In this document: piece after piece, positions 1 to 4,065 of the stretch | How the letters are laid out: each line of letters begins with the position of its first letter | Numbering within the stretch: the first letter of the stretch is position 1 | DNA from: Candidatus Sulfotelmatobacter sp. | Lineage (GTDB): Bacteria; Acidobacteriota; Terriglobia; Terriglobales; Acidobacteriaceae | Reading direction: 5' to 3' | Length of the DNA: 6,377 nt | Assembly: GCA_030037515.1 (NCBI GenBank) | Contig: JASHRE010000530.1 | Span: 1-6,377 of the forward strand | Translations under genes and position numbers: made by a program | Notes under the pieces: model-generated | What the model was told of the DNA's origin: nothing | Seen by the model: the letters and a program-made list of their open reading frames with translations, nothing else | Database searches by the model: none

Positions 1-279
1 GACTCCATGCTGATTCGCGTATGGATGCGAACCGCAATTCGTAAGGAGGTCACCTCTTTCGGCACGTTCCTAAGCACCCTTTGCCACGAATTCTGCCATC
101 ATCTCGACTTCAAGAAGTTCGGCTTTGTGGATTCGTGGCACACGCGGGGTTTTTACGAAAGGGCAGGACTGCTCTATCACCACGCGAGAGGAACGCCGTT
201 AAAGAAGTTGTTCTGGGTTCCTTTGGCAGGCGGACGCTGGCGGATTGACTGGCAGCGGACCAATCGGAGTACACAATGA
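1..279 (+). CDS. Zinc-metallopeptidase-like protein (HExxHH), C-terminal part
   Basis: The reading frame is open at the left edge, so this is the last 92 residues of a longer protein whose start is outside the window. Counting from the first codon, residues 28-36 read CHEFCHHLD, an HExxH zinc-binding motif (H29, E30, H33) with an extra His at 34. A further His in SWHTRGFYER (H47) is a possible third ligand. The rest is basic and aromatic-rich (LFWVPLAGGRWRIDW). The layout recalls small cytosolic SprT-like or uncharacterised putative metallopeptidases, but I cannot name a family with certainty and no substrate can be inferred. The in-frame ATG at position 7 lacks a convincing ribosome-binding site and should not be taken as the start. 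The stop TGA overlaps the ATG of a small downstream ORF as ATGA. Confidence 0.75.
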   Translation, partial: DSMLIRVWMRTAIRKEVTSFGTFLSTLCHEFCHHLDFKKFGFVDSWHTRGFYERAGLLYHHARGTPLKKLFWVPLAGGRWRIDWQRTNRSTQ

Positions 280-434
280 CTTCTGTTTCCCTGTGGAAGG
301 GGGCTATGCTAACGAACACAGCGGAAGAAATCGTTCACCTGGAGCGACGCGGACACGCCGACTCGATCGGTTATGCGGTTTCAGGTGGGCGACGGGCGGT
401 CTGCTCCTGGTCTCGTTTCGCGCCGGCAGTCTAG
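276..434 (+). CDS. Small overlapping ORF, 52 aa, unknown
   Basis: This ORF begins at an ATG that overlaps the stop of the metallopeptidase-like gene (ATGA at 276-279), an arrangement typical of translational coupling. The product begins MTSVSLWKGAML and contains a charged stretch TAEEIVHLERRGHADSIGYA that looks protein-like, then ends in a basic, cysteine-containing tail. I recognise no family, signal peptide or membrane segment. It may be a real short coupled protein, the beginning of a gene cut short by mutation, or chance. Another frame is also open through this stretch and runs into the DUF5519 gene, but its translation is arginine- and serine-rich and not protein-like. Confidence 0.3.
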   Translation: MTSVSLWKGAMLTNTAEEIVHLERRGHADSIGYAVSGGRRAVCSWSRFAPAV

Positions 435-534
435 CATCAAGGCCGCAGGGCATACATTTGGGCGTGGAAGGCTTCGCCAGCCGACGCGACCGCCAGAACC
501 GACTCCCGTGTTTATTGCCCGAATCGCGCCGGCA

Positions 535-570
535 CCCCCAATCATCGAAACGCAGTGATGAGTTTGGGGG
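535..570 (+). promoter_or_regulatory. Hairpin over the DUF5519 ribosome-binding region
   Basis: Bases 535-546 (CCCCCAATCATC) can pair with 557-570 (GATGAGTTTGGGGG), giving twelve base pairs with a two-base bulge (562-563) and a ten-base loop. The 3' arm takes in most of the G-tract (566-572) that sits immediately before the ATG at 575 and is the only purine-rich candidate for ribosome binding. Folded RNA would therefore hide the translation start. No U-tract follows, so it is not an ordinary intrinsic terminator. A regulatory role is inference. Confidence 0.4.
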
Positions 571-574
571 GGCG

Positions 575-997
575 ATGAATAGTCTGAAGAAGCTGGAAGA
601 GGAAGTGGGGGCGTGGGCGAATGTCTCGGTTCGCTCTCACCGCTTGGGGGGACGGGAGTTCTTGTTTGGTGCGGCAGAACTCGGACATGTGCACAGGGGC
701 GGGATGGTTGACATTCCATTCCCTCGATCCGTACGCGATGCGCTTTTGGCGGAAGGTCTTGCCGAGGAGCACCGCCGGGTTCCGAATTCAGGCTGGATTA
801 GCTTCCATGTCGAAAGCGAAGCAGACCTTCAACACGCATTATGGCTCATGCGCATGTCATACCTTCGTTACGCACTCAAGTTGGCAAGCGATCCGCGAAA
901 CATGTTCGAGCGAGAAATTGAGCGGTTGCATCTGAGTCTTCGCTTCAGGTCGCTGCTGGAACCGTTTGTGCCCAAGTCCGCAAAACCAGTCGCCTGA
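575..997 (+). CDS. DUF5519 / luciferase-domain family protein
   Basis: A 140-residue protein that I match from memory to the family annotated as 'luciferase domain' or DUF5519. Hallmarks are the early SVRSHRLGGREFLFGAAELGHVHRGG stretch (about residues 18-43), the following MVDIPFPRSVRDALLAEGLA (44-63), and SGWISFHVESEADLQHALWLMRMSY (about 72-96). The name does not prove light emission; these proteins are small, cytosolic and biochemically uncharacterised. There is no signal peptide or membrane segment. I chose the ATG at 575 because family similarity begins just after it, although the frame stays open upstream to 245; the upstream translation looks non-coding. It is preceded by a G-tract rather than a canonical Shine-Dalgarno sequence, and that tract lies in a hairpin. 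A tiny six-codon ORF (558-578) ends across the start codon and could couple initiation. The neighbours on both sides are on the same strand. Confidence 0.85.
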   Translation: MNSLKKLEEEVGAWANVSVRSHRLGGREFLFGAAELGHVHRGGMVDIPFPRSVRDALLAEGLAEEHRRVPNSGWISFHVESEADLQHALWLMRMSYLRYALKLASDPRNMFEREIERLHLSLRFRSLLEPFVPKSAKPVA

Positions 998-1013
998 GGC
1001 CCTTGAGAGGGTT

Positions 1014-1094
1014 ATGCATCGCTGGTTGGCGGCAGAAGAATATTTTCAAACCGACTCGACCGAGTTGTGGTTCTCGGTTCTGGCGGTGGAGTGA
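1014..1094 (+). CDS. Leader-type small ORF, 26 aa, before DUF2267
   Basis: Between the DUF5519 stop (995-997) and the DUF2267 start (1099) lies an ATG at 1014 preceded by GAGAGGG, with an open frame of 26 codons ending at TGA 1092-1094. The product, MHRWLAAEEYFQTDSTELWF followed by SVLAVE, is acidic and aromatic. The stop falls four bases before the DUF2267 ATG, and the last codons contain the Shine-Dalgarno sequence of that gene (GGAG at 1088-1091). Translation of the leader would thus bring a terminating ribosome to the downstream start. It could be a coupling or leader peptide, a remnant of a fused N-terminus, or chance. I recognise no family. Confidence 0.35.
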   Translation: MHRWLAAEEYFQTDSTELWFSVLAVE

Positions 1095-1098
1095 GCGT

Positions 1099-1518
1099 AT
1101 GCCTGTACCCTCGGAATATCAGCGGGCAACCGATGACTTTTACAAGCTGCTCACAGACATTCGAGACTCAGCAGGTCTGATAACGACCAATCAGGCATAT
1201 ACCGTTCTGCAAGGAGTCTTCCAGGTTTTTCGCCGCCGTCTCGATCTTAAAGACGCAGTTCGATTCGTGAGTGCGCTGCCAGTCGGAGCCCGGGCGTTGT
1301 TTGTTGCCGATTGGGGCGCCGACGAGCCAAGGCGCGATTTCGCAGACCGTTCCCTTATGACAAAGGAAGTTCGAGGGTTGCGTGCGGAACACAACTATGC
1401 CCCTGAAACTGCGATACACGACGTTGCGGTCGCATTGATGCGCAACGTCGACCAAACGGCATTTGAACGGATGCTGGCTACGTTGCCTCGCGCTGCGATG
1501 GAATTTTGGCAGGCGTGA
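1099..1518 (+). CDS. DUF2267 family protein
   Basis: A 139-residue protein starting MPVPSEYQRATDDFYKLLTD. The pattern NQAYTVLQGVFQVFRRRLDLKDAVRFVSALPVGARALFVADW (about residues 33-74) matches the DUF2267 signature: a helical segment, a run of basic residues, then 'ALP' and an aromatic/Trp-containing stretch. A second helical half (ETAIHDVAVALMRNVDQTAFERMLATLP) follows, consistent with the two-part helical repeat of the family. No catalytic motif, signal peptide or membrane helix is visible, and the function of the family is unknown. The start at 1099 is supported by GGAG at 1088-1091 with seven bases of spacing; an upstream TTG in the same frame (1003) has no such support. It is followed by about 116 bases and then by the convergent PilZ gene. 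The family name is from memory. Confidence 0.8.
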   Translation: MPVPSEYQRATDDFYKLLTDIRDSAGLITTNQAYTVLQGVFQVFRRRLDLKDAVRFVSALPVGARALFVADWGADEPRRDFADRSLMTKEVRGLRAEHNYAPETAIHDVAVALMRNVDQTAFERMLATLPRAAMEFWQA

Positions 1519-1634
1519 AGCAACGGCGCATTCCGATGGGCGACCGTCGACCGCGGAAAACTCGAGAAAAGTCGTTGACGGGGATGTCAGTCGGATCGAA
1601 GAACTTGAACCCACCTGCGTACTAAGGGCCCGTT

Positions 1635-1979
1635 TCACTGGGGGTGCAAGTCAGAAGTCTCATCCCAGTCATGGGGTGGCAAAGGCACGCCCCAGACGTT
1701 TCGTGGCCGATCCAGTTCAATTCCGCAATGCAGCCGGTTCTCAGCATCGATGTGGACGACACGAGCCTTGGCGCGCTTGTCTGTCAGGTAGACGTGAATC
1801 GAAATCTTCATTCCGACACTCAAAGCGAGAGTGCTCGAAATCAATGCGCCGTGCATGTTGACCACAATCGTCTCGCCTTCGCACGTTAGATTCTCACTGC
1901 CACCCTCCACCGCGATTGCTATTTTGAGAGGAACGCGGGTACTTCGGCGGGACTCGCGGAATGTCGGCGTGTCGGGCAT
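1635..1979 (-). CDS. PilZ-domain protein
   Basis: A 114-residue single-domain protein. It opens MPDTPTFRESRRSTRVPLKI, where R11 and R15 form the RxxxR motif that in PilZ proteins contacts the second messenger cyclic di-GMP. A short beta-rich body follows (EGETIVVNMHGALISS, then LALSVGMKISIHVYLTDKRAKARVV) and the domain closes with HCGIELDRPRNVWGVPLPP, the usual GIEL/GIEF end. The second canonical motif, [DN]xSxxG, is altered to N41-M-H-G-A-L, so nucleotide binding is plausible but not assured. There is no signal peptide, so it should be cytosolic. It converges with the DUF2267 gene. No good Shine-Dalgarno sequence precedes the ATG. The nearest gene upstream on the same strand is the Flp pilin, a possible functional link through c-di-GMP control of surface structures, which is inference. 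Confidence 0.88.
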   Translation of the reverse strand: MPDTPTFRESRRSTRVPLKIAIAVEGGSENLTCEGETIVVNMHGALISSTLALSVGMKISIHVYLTDKRAKARVVHIDAENRLHCGIELDRPRNVWGVPLPPHDWDETSDLHPQ

Positions 1980-2559
1980 GGGCGAAAGGATACACCTTGC
2001 GGGACGGGTTAATGGACCTTGCTGCTCTTGGCTTTCCTCGGAAGCCTGCGCCGTTTACTCAGTGGGCGCGTCCTGATCATGGTCTAAAATAACTTCTTTC
2101 TGGAGAACAACCGCGGATGGTGCGAACTCGCCGTGGACGCCTTCGGGTCCACAGGTCTTGCCGTGCAGCTTTGCTGTCTGGCTCCTTCAAGCCTGCGTCT
2201 GGCCCGGACGGCGGACCATTTCGGGGCCGCGATCTCTCCCCGCTGAAAGAAGTTCGTGATGCGGAGGCTCCCAGGGCGGGCCATTCTACGCACCGTTCGG
2301 CTAGTGGTTTTGGCAACAGTAGCCCCCCCTGATCCTCGCCTTTTGCGTGCATGTGGCTGACAGCATGATCTGGAAGCTGCTGGTCGGAATCGCAGATTTG
2401 CTCTTCGGCGGCGAGAGAATGCGCTTGGTCGGAGCCCGATAGGATGGGCAGAACAGTAATTTTGGAGCGGTTCGAGCCGATGCCTGGCTCGCGAATTAAC
2501 AGGGTCGCCAAAAAACGCAGACCGTGGAGCTGGTTTGCCACGTCTGTGCACTTGGCTAC
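1980..2559. other. 580-bp stretch without a convincing gene
   Basis: This lies between the PilZ start and the pilin stop, both on the minus strand. Several frames are open for 70-155 codons on either strand, but their translations are arginine-, serine- and proline-rich without recognisable domains and contradict one another. Small hairpins are visible: GTGGAC/GTCCAC (2133-2152) and CGAGCC/GGCTCG with a seven-base loop (2473-2491). Neither carries the U-tract of an intrinsic terminator on either strand. A 25-codon ORF at 2365-2442 (+) has a hydrophobic start but no supporting context. It may be a long leader for PilZ, decayed coding DNA or an RNA gene I cannot recognise. Confidence 0.5.
2473..2491. 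repeat. Inverted repeat downstream of the pilin gene
   Basis: CGAGCC (2473-2478) and GGCTCG (2486-2491) form a perfect six-pair stem around a seven-base loop, about 70 bases beyond the pilin stop codon in the direction of its transcription. It could act as an RNA 3' end or a factor-dependent stop, but there is no T-run after it on either strand, so I do not call it a terminator. Confidence 0.3.
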
Positions 2560-2721
2560 CTACTGAATCGAGCTCGCCGCGTTCGAAAACACATTATTCG
2601 CGTTTGATCCCACCAACCGGATCGTGCCCACCACGAGCACAAGAATCACTGCGAGCATGACCGCGTATTCCGCGATGTCTTGTCCGCCTTGTTCGACCCA
2701 GAGTTTGCGTATCTGTGTCAT
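2560..2721 (-). CDS. Flp/Fap-type (type IVb) pilin, 53 aa
   Basis: A 53-residue protein read from ATG at 2721 to TAG at 2560. It has a short polar leader MTQIRKLWVEQGG, then QDIAEYAV and a long hydrophobic helix (about residues 20-33, AVMLAVILVLVVGT), and ends with a polar tail IRLVGSNANNVFSNAASSIQ. This matches the Flp family of tight-adherence (Tad) pilins: cleavage by a TadV-like prepilin peptidase after G13 leaves Glu at +5 and Tyr at +6, the conserved pair. The mature protein would be an inner-membrane pool subunit assembled into a thin adhesive pilus or a related secretion structure. A strong Shine-Dalgarno sequence (GGGGGAG, about seven bases upstream) supports the start. No prepilin peptidase, ATPase or secretin gene is in the window, so it is an orphan here. 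Its small size makes it easy to overlook. Confidence 0.9.
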   Translation of the reverse strand: MTQIRKLWVEQGGQDIAEYAVMLAVILVLVVGTIRLVGSNANNVFSNAASSIQ

Positions 2722-2834
2722 GTTTCACTCCCCCCCTTGAGTAGATCGGAAAATTAGAACGACGTTTGGTCACACCTCACCGCAGCGACCCGGCGTCTTG
2801 AGAAACGCGGCTAGAACTCCCCCATTTGTAGGTG

Positions 2835-2863
2835 ATTCTCCACCGTTGCCGCAACGTTGTCAA
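2835..2863 (-). promoter_or_regulatory. Candidate sigma70-type promoter for the pilin gene
   Basis: On the minus strand a perfect -35 TTGACA (2863 to 2858) is followed after 17 bases by GAGAAT (2840 to 2835), which shares four of six bases with TATAAT. Transcription would start near 2828 and give a leader of roughly 105 bases before the pilin ATG. The -35 box sits inside an array of CGTTG/CAACG inverted repeats. This is inference from sequence alone. Confidence 0.4.
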
Positions 2864-2866
2864 CGG
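2843..2866. repeat. Overlapping CGTTG/CAACG inverted repeats
   Basis: CCGTTG (2843-2848), the self-complementary CAACGTTG (2852-2859) and CAACGG (2861-2866) follow one another with spacers of three bases and one base. The outer halves are mutually complementary, so the whole is a near-symmetric palindrome with an inner palindrome. It covers the -35 region of the candidate minus-strand promoter, which is where a repressor or activator operator would be expected. Confidence 0.45.
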
Positions 2867-2878
2867 CGGGACCAACAC

Positions 2879-2906
2879 GGCAGGCCGCAAACGGCAGGAC
2901 GCAAAC
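2879..2906. repeat. 14-bp tandem direct repeat, two copies
   Basis: GGCAGGCCGCAAAC (2879-2892) is followed directly by GGCAGGACGCAAAC (2893-2906), with one mismatch. No further copies are seen. It lies between the two candidate divergent promoters. It may be a recent slippage duplication or a pair of protein-binding half-sites. Confidence 0.6.
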
Positions 2907-2917
2907 TCGCTGCTAGC

Positions 2918-2934
2918 GTGTCGTGAGACGACAC
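2918..2934. repeat. Perfect 7-bp palindrome with 3-base spacer
   Basis: GTGTCGTgagACGACAC is a perfect inverted repeat with a three-base centre. It lies immediately upstream of the possible -35 (2936) of the plus-strand promoter whose -10 is TATAAT at 2961. Size and symmetry fit the site of a dimeric regulator; a three-base loop is tight for an RNA hairpin, which favours DNA binding. The role is inference. Confidence 0.45.
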
Positions 2935-2935
2935 A

Positions 2936-2966
2936 TTGCTGTCACGGGGCGTTTCCGGCGTATAAT
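2936..2966 (+). promoter_or_regulatory. Candidate promoter with consensus -10 (TATAAT)
   Basis: TATAAT at 2961-2966 matches the -10 consensus exactly. The best -35 is weak (TTGCTG at 2936-2941, 19-base spacer). The -10 box is framed by CCGGC (2955-2959) and GCCGG (2967-2971), which are complementary, so the box sits within a small palindrome. It points toward the TIG-like pseudogene and the cupin gene beyond. The weak -35 would suit an activated promoter, and the palindrome just upstream would be a fitting binding site. Confidence 0.35.
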
Positions 2967-3080
2967 GCCGGCCCGGCACTTTGGCGGACGAGTCTTGAGG
3001 CTTCGCTGGTCTTGCCCGGTACTCGAAGTCCAGTCCTCCACCTCGTTCCTGGTCAGCCGGATTGCCGGAGGTGCCAGCCG

Positions 3081-3443
3081 ATGGAGCAATCTGCGAGGGA
3101 ACCTGCCTGGCTTTCCCATCCCTCACGTCCATCTCGCCCCGTCGCCGCGACGGCGGGAGGCCGCCAGTTGGTCCTGACCGTCAACGGCTTAGACTTTCGC
3201 CACGTCTCGCTGGCGAACTGGAATGGCTCCCCGCTGGCGACGCCCTTGGTGAACGGCAATCAGTTGACCGCTGCGGTCACCGCCGCCGACATCACACCGC
3301 CGGGCGCGGCGTTGGTCTTGGTGTTTAATCCCCCAGAGGGCGGCACGACCTTTTCCGGTGCTATCGCAGTAGCATCGACGACCGCTGGCAGCGCCTAGAA
3401 TTCAAATGGAGCAACCTTCACGGTGAATCCTGGTTTCGACTGA
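3081..3443 (+). pseudogene. TIG/IPT-like domain remnant with frameshift and stop
   Basis: From 3141 the frame reads VAATAGGRQLVLTVNG, then ...WNGSPLATPLVNGNQLTAAV and ALVLVFNPPEGG, the pattern of the Ig-fold TIG/IPT-like repeats ('SPssATAGG..LTVNG..F...V.WNG....T..vs..qLta.i') of acidobacterial extracellular proteins. The segment that should precede it, PSLTSISP, is present at 3116-3139 but in a different frame. Removing one C from the CCCC at 3137-3140 joins the two as SISPVAATAGG. The frame meets TAG at 3396-3398, and beyond it, still in frame, comes NSNGATFTVNPGFD, the typical end of such a unit, up to TGA at 3441-3443. So one indel and one nonsense codon interrupt a recognisable domain. 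An ATG at 3081 with GGAGGTG seven bases upstream could still give a 105-residue product. No signal peptide or larger gene is evident, so this looks like a fragment of a lost surface or secreted protein. Confidence 0.6.
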
Positions 3444-3557
3444 TGTTCCAACGCACCGAGCACGAACAGTTGTTGTCAAATGGAAGGGAATACCCGTGTT
3501 CTGCAGTCCGCCGTGGCTACCAGCAATCGCTACCTGTGGAGCGAGAGGAAATTGTCG

Positions 3558-4040
3558 ATGAAAAAACTCATGACGCTATGGCTGATCGTTGTCGTCGGAG
3601 TTGTCGTGCCCGCAGAGGAAGTGCCCCTGCCGGGGTTCGAGCAGTGGACAGCCTCATCGTTGAAGCCCGAGCTGGCGAAATTGGCGGAGGAGGCTCCCGC
3701 TGATCCGCACCGCTTTGCCGTGCGCCAGCTGGCTGACTATCCAAACGACAGCTTCCTGCTGGTCCACCGGGCGGGAGACGGTCAGGTGGAGTGGCACGAG
3801 ACGCAGGCGGACATTTTTCTCGTGCAATCGGGTTCTGCCACGCTCATCGTCGGTGGCCAACTGGTGAACGGCGAGACCGTCGGCCCGCACGAAAAGCGTA
3901 ACGGATCCATCATCGGCGGCGTTCATCGTCGGCTTTCTGCCGGAGATATTGTCCGCATTCCTCCTCGCGTGCCTCATCAGCTGCTGCTCGATGGTTCGCC
4001 CGAATTCAACTATTTTGTGATTAAGGTCAAAGGCTACTGA
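3558..4040 (+). CDS. Secreted single-domain cupin protein
   Basis: A 160-residue protein beginning MKKLMTLWLIVVVGVVVPAE, a basic start plus a long hydrophobic run consistent with an export signal; the cleavage site is not a clean AxA and may follow A19. The body is a cupin beta-barrel. The first motif is around GQVEWHETQADIFLVQSGSA (about residues 75-94), with H80 and a downstream acidic residue in place of the usual HxH. The second motif is GDIVRIPPRVPHQLLL (about 129-144), with H140. This supports a small metal-binding barrel, but the substrate is unknown; cupins range from dioxygenases and isomerases to sugar-binding proteins. The start at 3558 is backed by AGAGGA eight bases upstream and by the signal sequence; the frame extends to 3480 without support. 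The gene is convergent with the GH97 glycosidase, with only 25 bases between stops and no clear terminator. Confidence 0.85.
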   Translation: MKKLMTLWLIVVVGVVVPAEEVPLPGFEQWTASSLKPELAKLAEEAPADPHRFAVRQLADYPNDSFLLVHRAGDGQVEWHETQADIFLVQSGSATLIVGGQLVNGETVGPHEKRNGSIIGGVHRRLSAGDIVRIPPRVPHQLLLDGSPEFNYFVIKVKGY

Positions 4041-4065
4041 CAACAGCCGACTCCGTTTGGAATCC

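Noticed and set aside
245..574. N-terminal extension of the DUF5519 protein by about 110 residues
   Set aside because: The extra translation is arginine/serine-rich, overlaps the upstream gene and has no family similarity; domain similarity starts just after the ATG at 575.
2133..2152. GTGGAC/GTCCAC hairpin as a terminator
   Set aside because: No T-run follows on either strand and no gene ends next to it.
2091..2254. Ten-base inverted repeat AACTTCTTTC / GAAAGAAGTT
   Set aside because: The arms are about 144 bases apart and a match of this length is not rare in a stretch of several hundred bases; no flanking structure supports a mobile element or transposon end.
2077..2551. Two long overlapping minus-strand open frames of about 155 codons
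   Set aside because: They overlap each other in different frames, have low-complexity basic composition and no recognisable domain.
3473..3501. TTGTCA as a -35 box for the cupin gene
   Set aside because: No acceptable -10 sequence lies at 16-18 bases downstream.
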